DNA of 64,000 nucleotides from Polynucleobacter cosmopolitanus. Its GTDB lineage: Bacteria > Pseudomonadota > Gammaproteobacteria > Burkholderiales > Burkholderiaceae. Each line of letters starts with the position of its first letter. The first letter of the stretch is position 1. The translations under genes were made by a program, and so were the position numbers. The notes below the pieces were generated by a model. It made no database searches. It was not told the DNA's origin and saw only the letters and a program-made list of their open reading frames with translations. The stretch is from NCBI RefSeq assembly GCF_002224225.1, contig NZ_NJGG01000001.1, positions 525,374-589,373 on the forward strand. Reading direction: 5' to 3'. Below, piece after piece: positions 54,083 to 62,736 of this stretch.

Positions 54083-56224
54083 ATGAATAACAAAAAATGG
54101 CGCAAAGCTTTACAGCCAAAGGCGATAGCCCTTGCTGCTGTTATGTCTGTTACAAGCGCAAGTGCATTTGCACAAAATTTACCTGATTTAGGTGTCACAA
54201 GTGGTGATCCATGGCAGGCGGATTTGTACTACGAGAACCACACTGCAGGACGCGAAGGAGCTGGCTTGTCTAAGTTCCGTAATACTCTTCAATCAGAGAT
54301 GTCAAAAAATCTTAATGATGGTTGGAGATTCCGCGGTATCTTGCGTGCGACATACGATGGTGTTTATGACCTGAACGACAAAGAGTACGGTAAGAATGCC
54401 GGCGGTGCGGTAAATATGGGTAGCTCACTTGGACCAGCACTTGATATGCCTGCAACAACACCATATGGTGAAGGTGCAGTAAACGCCATTAGTGCGATTA
54501 TGTTGGGCTTGCCGCCAACAAATACTTTTTACAACACAGCTGGTGGACCTACTTCATTTACTGTGCCAGCTGGCGCAACTCTTCCTGACCCTAATAATGT
54601 AGGGCAGACAATTCCGCACCCTCTAATTGGTCAAACATTTCCTGTAAATGCTTACCGTGCAAACAACACTAACACCGGTTTACAAGTTCTTGGTGCTGGT
54701 TGGCATAATGCTAATGGGGCCGGTACTGGATTGACTTTTGCAGTTCCAGTTCGTCCATGTGATGTTGATTCGCGTGGTTGCCGTGATTTTGGTGGTTACG
54801 GCAATAAAAAGACTTCAGAATTAGCGATGCCAGACTTCAATGATCGTCTTGATTTTATTCGTGAAGCTTATGTCACTAAGACATTTGGTATGGATGAAGG
54901 TAAGAGTACTTTCTTGAAAGTTGGTAAACAACAGGTTGTTTGGGGTCGTACAGATTTGTTCCGTGTTCTTGATGTAATCAACCCAGTTGATTACTCACGC
55001 AACAACATCTATGACGAGTTGCAAGATATTCGTATTCCAATGTGGATCGCACAAGCTGAGTACCGCATGGGTGGTAGCGAAACAATGCAGGATCGTAACT
55101 TGTCTGTTGTGTGGAACTTTGACCGTTTCCGTCCTAATAACTTAGGCCAAGGCGGTACACCAAACAGCATTTTGGACGCGGGCAATTTCTTCCGTGCTAT
55201 GTCTAACTGTTGGGACAACGGTTGTACAGTTGGTAACTTTGGTGTTGCTGGTGCCAACGGTGGTTTATCAACAAACTTTGGACCAGGGCAAATTGGTATT
55301 AATAGAGTTGATTTGCCAAATTGGAGCCTCGATAACACTCAGTTAGGTGTGAAATTTGAGGGTGTAACTCAAGAAGGATTGAGTTTCTCACTCAACGCTT
55401 TAACTTATCGTTCGCAGTTACCATCATTACGTGGCATGCAAACTCAAGGATCAAACAATCCATTTACAGGCCAAAACACTCAGTTTTTAACTGGTGCAAC
55501 TATGAATGGTGCTTATCTTCCGTTATTTGAGCTTGTTTACCCACGTGTTAACTTGGTTGGTGGTTCTATGGACTTCCAAGTTGAATCTCTTGGTGCAGCG
55601 ATGCGTTTAGAGGGTGCATACACAAGTGGTGAAGAGTTTGCAAATACATTGCGTCCAGAGTTGTACTCTAAGAACAACGTATGGCGTTCTGTGATTGGTT
55701 TTGACCGTCCAACATTTGTACCGTTCATCAGTACAGAGCGTACCGTGTTGTTCTCAGGTCAGTTGTTCTATCAACACATCTTCAATCATGAAAAAGAAGC
55801 GCGTCCATGGGGTATGAGTGGTATGCCTGATTGGGAAAATAACGTCATCGGTACATTATTGATGAAGGCTTTCTTGATGAATGACCGTTTGAGCCCAGAA
55901 GTAATCTTTGCTCGTGACTTCCAAGCAAAAGCAAACGTGATTGCTCCTGCTGTTGAGTGGTCAGCAACAGATAACTTGAAGTTCAAGTTTGGTGCAAACG
56001 TGAAGTTTGGTACTGAGCAAAATAACTGGCAGTGGAGCTCAGCCCATGCAGCAAATGCTTTGGCACCATTTACTGGCACAGCTGTTCATGGTGGATCTAA
56101 TCCAGCGCAGCAATGGGATTCTGGTTTAGGTGGCATGGAGCCTCTAGGTCGCTTCCGCGCTGGTCCAATCGGTACAGCGTTTGGCCAGAACGAGATCTTC
56201 GCAACAATGCGTTACAAGTTTTAA
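54083..56224 (+). CDS. DUF1302 family exported protein (probable outer-membrane barrel)
   Basis: The 713-residue protein has a signal peptide (about 1-30; ending SASAFA). It is rich in aromatic and Gly residues with strand-like segments. The end AFGQNEIFATMRYKF finishes in Phe like outer-membrane proteins. Family features include KQQVVWGRTDLFRVLDVINPVDYSRN and IRIPMWIAQAEYRMG. DUF1302 genes nearly always accompany DUF1329 genes, and frequently RND transporters and BNR lipoproteins, in proteobacteria that use hydrophobic substrates. A pore or docking role in the outer membrane is inferred. AAGGAGAG precedes the start. A tandem operator is upstream. Confidence 0.85.
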   Translation: MNNKKWRKALQPKAIALAAVMSVTSASAFAQNLPDLGVTSGDPWQADLYYENHTAGREGAGLSKFRNTLQSEMSKNLNDGWRFRGILRATYDGVYDLNDKEYGKNAGGAVNMGSSLGPALDMPATTPYGEGAVNAISAIMLGLPPTNTFYNTAGGPTSFTVPAGATLPDPNNVGQTIPHPLIGQTFPVNAYRANNTNTGLQVLGAGWHNANGAGTGLTFAVPVRPCDVDSRGCRDFGGYGNKKTSELAMPDFNDRLDFIREAYVTKTFGMDEGKSTFLKVGKQQVVWGRTDLFRVLDVINPVDYSRNNIYDELQDIRIPMWIAQAEYRMGGSETMQDRNLSVVWNFDRFRPNNLGQGGTPNSILDAGNFFRAMSNCWDNGCTVGNFGVAGANGGLSTNFGPGQIGINRVDLPNWSLDNTQLGVKFEGVTQEGLSFSLNALTYRSQLPSLRGMQTQGSNNPFTGQNTQFLTGATMNGAYLPLFELVYPRVNLVGGSMDFQVESLGAAMRLEGAYTSGEEFANTLRPELYSKNNVWRSVIGFDRPTFVPFISTERTVLFSGQLFYQHIFNHEKEARPWGMSGMPDWENNVIGTLLMKAFLMNDRLSPEVIFARDFQAKANVIAPAVEWSATDNLKFKFGANVKFGTEQNNWQWSSAHAANALAPFTGTAVHGGSNPAQQWDSGLGGMEPLGRFRAGPIGTAFGQNEIFATMRYKF

Positions 56225-56242
56225 TTTAGGAGTTAATTGATA

Positions 56243-57553
56243 ATGAAAACAAAATTTTCCGCACTTTTTGTTGCTCTACTAACCGCTGGTGCGGTTGGTA
56301 TGGCAACAGCAGCAACAGAAGCAGACTTAGAAAAATCATTCTTCCCATATAAGAATGGTGTTCCAACTTTTGCTGGTTTAACTGAAGGTACTGTTATTAG
56401 TGCCAAGAACGTTGATCAGTTCAAGGATGTGATCGACCCAGCTTTGTTTGACATGATCAAACGCGGTTGGTTAGAAGTGCCTGTTTCTAAAACAACTTCT
56501 TTCGATATGAACAAGGCTTATGTTGAAGCTTCTCGCGCCAACATGAACAAGACCAAGCTTGGTGCTAAACCAGGTGAAATCGAAGGCTTTGTTGCGGGCC
56601 GTCCATTTTTGGAGGAGCCATCAGCTGCAGATCCACGTGCCGGTGAAAAAATCATGTGGAACTACAAATACGGTGTGAACTGGGGTGACAATGCTGCGAT
56701 TTATCCTTTCTACTGGAAATATCGCAACATGACGACTGGTCAACTTGAGAAGACTTTGAAGTTAAACCTTCATTTCTTGAACTTTACTCATCGTATTGAG
56801 CATGAGCCTAAGCCTGAGGTAACACCAAACCCATCTAAGTTGTTCCGTGGTATTTACATGAATATTTTGGAGCCACAAGATTTGAAGGGTACTCAGTTAT
56901 TGATTCAACGTTATGAAGATGACACAAAGGCAGACGATGCTTATTTGTATCTAGGTTTCCAACGTCGTGTACGTCGTTTGGCAACTGGTCAAGTAACTGA
57001 CTCATTCTTGGGTGCAGACTTGATGATTCAAGACTTTGAGGGCTATAACGACCGTTTGTCAGCATATAAATGGAAGTATTTAGAAACAAGAAACGTGTTG
57101 ATGCCTTTCTACTACCATAACCAATTGAAGTTGGCAGAAGATATGCCTGCTGAAAAAGACGGTTATAAGTTTGTTGATTTTGGTGGTCAAGGTAAGTGTT
57201 TCCAAAATATCACTTGGCAGTTACGCAAGGTGTTCGTTGTGGAAGGTTCACCAGTTGATCCAAGCCCAATCAGCAAGCGTCTAATTTACATTGACACTCA
57301 AGCTAATACGATCAACCGCAGCGTGATCTACGATAAGAAGGGTGAAATCTGGAAGACATTCACAATTGGTAAGTCACATCCTGACTCACATTTGCCTATC
57401 AATAAGGGTTCAGGTATTCCAATTGACGACTCTTTCTCAATGGTTGACTTGCAAGCCAAGCATTGCACAACAGGTCAATTCAAAGGTCAAATTGATCCTA
57501 AGTTGAACCCACCACGCATGTTCCAAGTTCAATATATGCGCGGCGGTGACTAA
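56243..57553 (+). CDS. DUF1329 exported protein (second copy, partner of DUF1302)
   Basis: This 436-residue protein has a signal peptide ending GMATAA before TEADLEK. It is parallel to the DUF1329 protein at 26572-27900 with long shared blocks (DPRAGEK, IYPFYWKYR, LGFQRRVRR, KHCTTGQFK). The start at 56243 lies behind AGGAG; a TTG two codons earlier is also possible. DUF1329 proteins are presumed periplasmic or outer-membrane-facing. The two copies in one window are under related operators. Function unproven; lipid or hydrophobe transfer between membranes is a working idea. Confidence 0.87.
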   Translation: MKTKFSALFVALLTAGAVGMATAATEADLEKSFFPYKNGVPTFAGLTEGTVISAKNVDQFKDVIDPALFDMIKRGWLEVPVSKTTSFDMNKAYVEASRANMNKTKLGAKPGEIEGFVAGRPFLEEPSAADPRAGEKIMWNYKYGVNWGDNAAIYPFYWKYRNMTTGQLEKTLKLNLHFLNFTHRIEHEPKPEVTPNPSKLFRGIYMNILEPQDLKGTQLLIQRYEDDTKADDAYLYLGFQRRVRRLATGQVTDSFLGADLMIQDFEGYNDRLSAYKWKYLETRNVLMPFYYHNQLKLAEDMPAEKDGYKFVDFGGQGKCFQNITWQLRKVFVVEGSPVDPSPISKRLIYIDTQANTINRSVIYDKKGEIWKTFTIGKSHPDSHLPINKGSGIPIDDSFSMVDLQAKHCTTGQFKGQIDPKLNPPRMFQVQYMRGGD

Positions 57554-57601
57554 TCTAGTTTCTGTGTGAATTTTGGTTGGGTAACCAACCTTAATATTCA
57601 G

Positions 57602-57635
57602 ACCCTTAAGAGCTTCGGTTCTTAAGGGTTTTTTC
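57602..57635 (+). terminator. Intrinsic terminator with UUCG loop after DUF1329
   Basis: ACCCTTAAGAGC (57602-57613) pairs with GTTCTTAAGGGT (57618-57629), loop TTCG, then a T-run. It isolates the DUF1302/DUF1329 unit from the activator gene. Confidence 0.92.
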
Positions 57636-57638
57636 TTG

Positions 57639-57652
57639 TTACAAAATTGTAA
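57639..57652. promoter_or_regulatory. TTACAAAATTGTAA, candidate autoregulatory site of the DmpR-type activator
   Basis: Near-palindromic 14-mer differing from the two sites before dmpL in one base. It lies 52 bases before the activator start and could mediate feedback control. Confidence 0.55.
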
Positions 57653-57703
57653 AAATAGAAGAAAATAGCTTAAGTTAACAAAATTAAATAACTGGAGCTA
57701 TTC

Positions 57704-59377
57704 GTGAAAAAAGTTCTGGAACCAGAACTCGTTGATTTACGCTCAAAACTAAAATTCTCATTTGAAACTGGTGAGATTTGGTTGGGGGAAAATCGCATGA
57801 TGCTCATGCACGTGGCTGCGATGGGTGCATTTCGTAATGAGATTATTCAGTCTTTGGGATTGGAGCGTGCCAGAGGTCTATTAGTGCGTCTTGGTTACGC
57901 TTCAGGTGTGCGTGATGCTGAGTTAGCGAAAGACCTGCCTAGCAATGATTCGCCTGAAGCAGGCATCATGTTGGGCCCTATGCTGCATTCTTTTAAAGGC
58001 ATGGTTCGTGTTGAAAAGCGTAAGTTAGAAATGGACATTCCCAATGGAAAATTTGCGGGTGAGTTCATTTGGGAAAATTCATGGGAAGCGCAAACTCATC
58101 TTCAGCAGTTTGGCATTGGTCAAGATGCAGAATGCTGGACGCAGGTCGGTTATGCGTCTGGTTATGTATCAACCTGTGTAGGTCGCCCCGTCATTTTTAA
58201 AGAAACTAAATGCGTTTGTAAGGGTGATCATCATTGCTATATTGAGGCACGTCTTCTAGAGCATTGGGATGATTCTGAGGATTACTTAAAGTATTACAAG
58301 CCTGAGAATATCGCGGGTCGTTTGATTGACTTGCAAGAAGAAGTGGTGAGTTTAAGAGCGTCGCTCAATAAAAAAGCTTTACCAGACAACATCATCGGTG
58401 AGTCTGAATCTTTCAAATCTGCACTGGATCTAGCATCAACAGCCGCAGCGAAACCTATCACCGTTTTATTGTTAGGCGAGACGGGGGTTGGTAAAGAAGT
58501 GTTTGCGCATTGGATCCATGACAACAGCGATCGAACAGCACAGCCATTTGTGGCATTGAATTGCGCAGCAATCCCCAATGATTTATTGGAATCAGAATTA
58601 TTTGGTGTTGAAAAAGGAGCTTTTACAGGTGCGCAACAATCAAGGCCGGGTCGTTTTGAAAGAGCCGATGGCGGCACGCTGTTTTTAGATGAGGTTGGCG
58701 ATTTAACCCCAGCCGCTCAAGTGAAATTGTTGCGTGTTCTTGAAAGTGGTGAGTTAGAGCGTTTGGGTGATATTAAAACGCGCAAAGTGAATGTTCGTTT
58801 AGTTGCTGCAACCAATGTGAATTTGCAGCAAGCGGTTAAAGATGGCAAATTCAGAGCCGACTTGTACTATCGTTTGAATGCCTACCCAGTGAATATTCCG
58901 CCATTGCGCGATAGAAAAGCAGACATCCCTTTGTTGGTTGAAGCCTTTATCAAGAAATATGCATTGCTTCATAACAAGAGGGTGGTGGGAGTTACAGATA
59001 AAGCGATGCGCATGCTCATGAGTTACGACTGGCCAGGAAATATTCGTGAGCTAGAGAATATGATGGAGCGAGGTGTTTTGCTCACTGCTTCTGATGAGTC
59101 AATAGAGTTAAAACATCTTTTTGCTGGCGTGGCAGATATCTTTTCTAACGAAGTAGAGTTAAGTCCTCAAGGGCGAGTGGGTTCTCAAAATTTAAAATCA
59201 ATTGATGTGCTGATAGACGCCATGATCAGAGATGGCATTTCTTTAGAAAATTGTGAGTTAATGCTGATGGAAGCGGCCGTCAAGAAAACTGGAGGAAACA
59301 TTACCAAGGCCGCTGATTTGTTAGGTGTTACAAGGCGACAAGTGGCCTACCGCCTCGAAAAAGAAGATCAGAAGTAG
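57704..59377 (+). CDS. dmpR: Sigma-54-dependent phenol-sensing activator, DmpR/XylR/AphR type
   Basis: This 557-residue activator has the XylR_N sensory domain (about 10-110) and V4R domain (about 120-190). Zinc ligands C144, E167, C170 and C178 keep the spacing known for MopR (C155, E178, C181, C189). A linker precedes the AAA+ domain with Walker A GETGVGKE (258-265), the sigma-54 contact loop GAFTGA (305-310) and Walker B TLFLDE (325-330). A Fis-type HTH lies near 525-553 ([20 protein letters not shown]). Phenol or a related aromatic is the likely effector. It stands next to dmpLNO, whose promoter has sigma-54 elements and two upstream palindromes. Confidence 0.95.
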   Translation: MKKVLEPELVDLRSKLKFSFETGEIWLGENRMMLMHVAAMGAFRNEIIQSLGLERARGLLVRLGYASGVRDAELAKDLPSNDSPEAGIMLGPMLHSFKGMVRVEKRKLEMDIPNGKFAGEFIWENSWEAQTHLQQFGIGQDAECWTQVGYASGYVSTCVGRPVIFKETKCVCKGDHHCYIEARLLEHWDDSEDYLKYYKPENIAGRLIDLQEEVVSLRASLNKKALPDNIIGESESFKSALDLASTAAAKPITVLLLGETGVGKEVFAHWIHDNSDRTAQPFVALNCAAIPNDLLESELFGVEKGAFTGAQQSRPGRFERADGGTLFLDEVGDLTPAAQVKLLRVLESGELERLGDIKTRKVNVRLVAATNVNLQQAVKDGKFRADLYYRLNAYPVNIPPLRDRKADIPLLVEAFIKKYALLHNKRVVGVTDKAMRMLMSYDWPGNIRELENMMERGVLLTASDESIELKHLFAGVADIFSNEVELSPQGRVGSQNLKSIDVLIDAMIRDGISLENCELMLMEAAVKKTGGNITKAADLLGVTRRQVAYRLEKEDQK

Positions 59378-59428
59378 TGCTCGGCAAGTGCTAAAAATAA
59401 GCGCACAATGAGAAACATGACATGCGTA

Positions 59429-59473
59429 TTACAAATTTGTAACGTAGGCGTTACAAGCCTTACAAATTTGTAA
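59429..59473. promoter_or_regulatory. Twin upstream activator sites TTACAAATTTGTAA
   Basis: Two identical, perfect 14-base palindromes at 59429-59442 and 59460-59473 are 31 bases apart (three turns). A half-site TTACAA lies between them at 59451. They lie 80-125 bases upstream of the -24 element, the usual place of enhancer sites for DmpR-type activators. Confidence 0.8.
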
Positions 59474-59493
59474 CTTTTGGGGTGGCGGTGGTC

Positions 59494-59511
59494 TTAGTGG
59501 TTTTCCCTGAA
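59494..59511. promoter_or_regulatory. TTAGTGGTTTTCCCTGAA element in the dmpL promoter
   Basis: The sequence lies between the twin palindromes and the -24 box. Similar sequences (TTAGTG-TTTTCCCC on one strand) occur at 465-480 and 30655-30668. It could be a binding site of another regulator; evidence is only the repetition. Confidence 0.35.
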
Positions 59512-59554
59512 TGAGTGGCCTGTAAGCCTTATATATATTGAAATACATCAATAT

Positions 59555-59570
59555 TGGCACGATGTTTGCA
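59555..59570 (+). promoter_or_regulatory. Sigma-54 (-24/-12) promoter of dmpLNO
   Basis: TGGCAC (59555-59560), five bases, then TTGCA (59566-59570). This is the full consensus TGGCAC-N5-TTGC. Transcription should start near 59581, about 50 bases before the dmpL start. Confidence 0.9.
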
Positions 59571-59630
59571 TTAATCCCTGCGTAAGAATGATATTTTAGT
59601 GCAAGACTTCACCTTTATGGAGCAACAGAC

Positions 59631-60629
59631 ATGCAAGTTGATTTACAGACCATTGCCTTAAAACCGCTTAGAAACACATTCAAGCACATTGAAAAGCGTT
59701 TTGGCGACAAAGTGGCTTCTCGTTACCAAGAGGCCACTTATGACCTTCAACCAACTGATAATTTTCATTACAAACCAACTTGGGATCCTGAGCGCGAGAT
59801 CCATGACGTGCGTCGCACGAAGATTGTTTTAAAGGATTGGTACGTACTGAAAGATCCACGTCAGTTTTACTACGGTGCTTACACTCAAGCACGTGCTCGT
59901 CAGCAAGATGCGATTGAAAAAAGTTTTGACTTTATTGAAGAGCGTGGCTTAGAGAACTCTTTGAACGCTGAAGTCAAGGCGATTGCACTTAAGACATTGA
60001 TGCCTTTGCGTCATGTGGCTTGGGGTGCAAACATGAATAACAACATGATGGCTGCCTATGCTTATGGTGCAGCACTTAACCAGGCTTGTACTTATGCCAG
60101 TTTTGACCATTTAGGTATTGCTCAATATTTGACACGTCTAGGTTTGGCTTTGGGTGATGTAGATGCCCTCAAAGCTGGCAAAGCTTCATGGGAGAAAGAT
60201 GCTGAGTGGCAGCCACTCCGTCAATTCGTTGAAGAGACATTGGTGACCCGTGATGTGATGGAATTGTTCGTGGCCCAGAACTTTGCTTTGGATGGTTTGC
60301 TATACCCATTGGTATACAAAGAAGCCGTGGATGGTGTTTGGGCTGTTAAATCAGGTCCAACCATTGGCATGATGACTGTGTTCATGGCGGATTGGCAAGC
60401 TGAAACAGCGAAATGGGTGGATGCTGTTCTTAAAGCCGCGGCTGCTGAATCACCAGAGAACAAAGCTTTATTAAGTGAATGGGCAAGTGCTTGGGCGAAG
60501 AAAGCCAAAGCTGCTTTGGTACCGGTTTCGAAAATTGCTTTAGGTGTGGAGGCGGATGCTGCTTTGGCGGACGTTTCTTTTGCGTTACAAGAACGTGCCA
60601 AGAAAATTGGTATTGAATTGAATTTCTAA
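59631..60629 (+). CDS. dmpL: Phenol hydroxylase beta subunit DmpL (P1)
   Basis: The 332-residue subunit is the structural beta chain of the oxygenase dimer (alpha-beta-gamma)2. It matches DmpL in length and in segments such as MQVDLQTIALKPLRNTF, RRTKIVLKDWYVLKDPRQFYYGAYT and FIEERGL. Like all beta chains it carries no metal centre. A GGAG precedes the ATG. It is the first gene of the sigma-54-dependent unit; in the classical operon dmpM would follow, but here dmpN starts 24 bases later. Confidence 0.94.
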   Translation: MQVDLQTIALKPLRNTFKHIEKRFGDKVASRYQEATYDLQPTDNFHYKPTWDPEREIHDVRRTKIVLKDWYVLKDPRQFYYGAYTQARARQQDAIEKSFDFIEERGLENSLNAEVKAIALKTLMPLRHVAWGANMNNNMMAAYAYGAALNQACTYASFDHLGIAQYLTRLGLALGDVDALKAGKASWEKDAEWQPLRQFVEETLVTRDVMELFVAQNFALDGLLYPLVYKEAVDGVWAVKSGPTIGMMTVFMADWQAETAKWVDAVLKAAAAESPENKALLSEWASAWAKKAKAALVPVSKIALGVEADAALADVSFALQERAKKIGIELNF

Positions 60630-60653
60630 TATTTAGAGACGGAGATATAAATC

Positions 60654-62201
60654 ATGGATATGAACGTTAAAAAGAAGTTAGGATTAAAAGAGCGCTACCA
60701 TTTGATGACGCGCGACCTAGCTTGGGACGCAACTTACCAAAAAGAAGAAGAGATTTATCCACAGTTGGCTTATGAAGGTATCAAGATTCATGACTGGGAT
60801 AAATGGGAAGATCCATTCCGTTTGACAGTGGATGCTTACTGGAAATACCAAGCTGAAAAAGAGCGCAAGCTTTACGCGATCATTGATGCATTCTCACAAA
60901 ATAACGGCCACTTAACGGTAACAGATGCGCGTTATGTGAATGCGTTGAAATTATGGTTAAACGGTATTACGCCATTGGAATATGAAGCACACAAAGGTTA
61001 CTGTCGTTTGGGTCGTGAATTCAAAGGTGTTGGCGCATCAGTTGCTTGCCAGATGCAATCAATTGATGAACTACGTCACGCTCAGACACAGATTCACGCG
61101 ATGTCTAACTACAACCGCTTCTATAACGGTTTAGATGACTGGCACCATAAAGCTGACCGCATGTGGTACTACTCAGTGCCAAAGTCATTCTTTGAAGATG
61201 CACTATCAGCAGGTCCATTTGAGTTCATCACAGCGATTTCATTCTCATTTGAGTATGTATTAACAAACTTGTTATTTGTACCGTTTGTATCAGGTGCTGC
61301 ATACAACGGTGACATGGCTGCGATGACATTTGGTTTCTCAGCTCAATCTGATGAATCACGCCACATGACTTTAGGTCTTGAAGTGATCAAGTTCATGTTA
61401 GAGCAAGATCCACAAAACGTGCCTATCGTTCAGAAGTGGATCGATAAGTGGTGCTGGAGAGGTGTGCGTCTCTTAACGCTTGTTGGCATGATGCAAGATT
61501 ACATGTTGCCTAAGCGTGTGATGAGCTGGAAAGAAGCTTGGGAGATTTATTTTGAAGGTAACGGTATGGCCTTGTTCAACGACTTGGCTCGTTACGGTAT
61601 CAAGGTGCCAGAGTATGTAGAGCAAGTTCGTAAAGAAAAAGAACACATCACTCACCAAGCATGGTTGACATTCAACAGCGCTAACTTCTTGACTAACTTC
61701 CACACTTGGATTCCAAGTAAGGAAGAGTTGGATTGGTTGGAGGCGAAGTATCCTGATACTTTTGCTAAATACTACCGCCCACGTTTTGAGTACTTCCAGA
61801 AGTTGGAAGATGAAGGTAAGCCATTCTTGACAGCAGGTTTACCACTTCTTTGCCAAGTTTGTCAGATTCCTGTGTTCTATACAGAGCCAGATAATCCAAC
61901 AGAATTGGCTCATGAGGAAGGTACCTACATGGGTGAGAAGTTCCAGTTCTGTTCAAAGCATTGCCATAAGATTTTTGATGATGAGCCAGAGAAGTATGTT
62001 CAAGCTTGGTTGCCAGTACATCAGATTTTCCAAGGTAATAACTTCCTAGAGGGAACCGACCCAACGGTTGAAGGTTTCAATCCAATCAAAGCGGTGGCTG
62101 ACTACTATGACATCGATTGGGGACGTGAAAACGGGCCATTCGTTGGATCTGAAGATCAGAAGAACTTCGCGCAGTGGCGTGATCAAACAACCAAAAACTA
62201 A
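60654..62201 (+). CDS. dmpN: Phenol hydroxylase alpha subunit DmpN (P3), diiron catalytic
   Basis: The 515-residue subunit holds the carboxylate-bridged diiron site that hydroxylates phenol to catechol. Ligands by pattern are Glu109, Glu139 and His142 (DELRH), then Glu200, Glu234 and His237 (DESRH). A C-terminal zinc-binding part has CQVC and CSKHC. It follows dmpL with no trace of dmpM. It is intact and the family length is complete. The other components (DmpM, DmpP, DmpK) are encoded about 31 kb upstream. Confidence 0.96.
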   Translation: MDMNVKKKLGLKERYHLMTRDLAWDATYQKEEEIYPQLAYEGIKIHDWDKWEDPFRLTVDAYWKYQAEKERKLYAIIDAFSQNNGHLTVTDARYVNALKLWLNGITPLEYEAHKGYCRLGREFKGVGASVACQMQSIDELRHAQTQIHAMSNYNRFYNGLDDWHHKADRMWYYSVPKSFFEDALSAGPFEFITAISFSFEYVLTNLLFVPFVSGAAYNGDMAAMTFGFSAQSDESRHMTLGLEVIKFMLEQDPQNVPIVQKWIDKWCWRGVRLLTLVGMMQDYMLPKRVMSWKEAWEIYFEGNGMALFNDLARYGIKVPEYVEQVRKEKEHITHQAWLTFNSANFLTNFHTWIPSKEELDWLEAKYPDTFAKYYRPRFEYFQKLEDEGKPFLTAGLPLLCQVCQIPVFYTEPDNPTELAHEEGTYMGEKFQFCSKHCHKIFDDEPEKYVQAWLPVHQIFQGNNFLEGTDPTVEGFNPIKAVADYYDIDWGRENGPFVGSEDQKNFAQWRDQTTKN

Positions 62202-62212
62202 TAGGAGGATTT

Positions 62213-62572
62213 ATGGCAGTAGCAGCAATTTCAGAATATAAATTCTCCTCAAGAGATTCGATGGATAAATTCCATGGCAATCAATTGTTGTACGTTGGTT
62301 GGGATAAGCATTTGATGTTTTACGGCACAGCTGCTTTTCCATTGCCACCAGCAATGAAGTTCAGTGATTTATTCGCAGGCCCTTTAGCGCAGTACTACGG
62401 TGCACATCCGGATTTCGCTAAGATCGATTGGTCGAAAGTGACTTGGTTAAATGGCAATAAGCCATTTCAACCAGACTACGATAAATCATTGGCTGAAAAT
62501 GGTATTGGCCATAAAGATTGTTTGCGTTTTCAAACACCTGGACTAGATGGTTTATTTGGAATTTGTTTCTAA
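62213..62572 (+). CDS. dmpO: Phenol hydroxylase gamma subunit DmpO (P4)
   Basis: The 119-residue gamma chain of the oxygenase core carries no cofactor. Recognised by the opening with YKFSSRDSMDKFHGNQLLYVGWDKHLMF, PLPPAMKFSDLFAGPLAQYYGAHPDF and the tail HKDCLRFQTPGLDGL. AGGAGG lies before the ATG. It is the last gene of the split unit; dmpP, which normally follows, is not here, and a terminator stands in its place. Confidence 0.94.
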   Translation: MAVAAISEYKFSSRDSMDKFHGNQLLYVGWDKHLMFYGTAAFPLPPAMKFSDLFAGPLAQYYGAHPDFAKIDWSKVTWLNGNKPFQPDYDKSLAENGIGHKDCLRFQTPGLDGLFGICF

Positions 62573-62592
62573 GAACTTGAATTGCAATAGAT

Positions 62593-62619
62593 AAAAAAGG
62601 CGCTGTAAGCGCCTTTTTT
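62593..62619 (+). terminator. Intrinsic terminator after dmpO
   Basis: AAAAAAGGCGC (62593-62603) pairs with GCGCCTTTTTT (62609-62619), loop TGTAA. Confidence 0.93.
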
Positions 62620-62736
62620 ATTAACCACGATGAATTGATTATTGGCATAAAGGACTCAGGGAAATGCCTATTTCAGAGGCGCTAAAATCCTGTTTTAATG
62701 GAGTTTTGCTGAAAATTAACATAGGAATTGCCTGAG

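Noticed and set aside
60630..60653. Possible remnant of dmpM between dmpL and dmpN
   Set aside because: The gap is only 24 bases and holds a ribosome-binding site; no room for a remnant.
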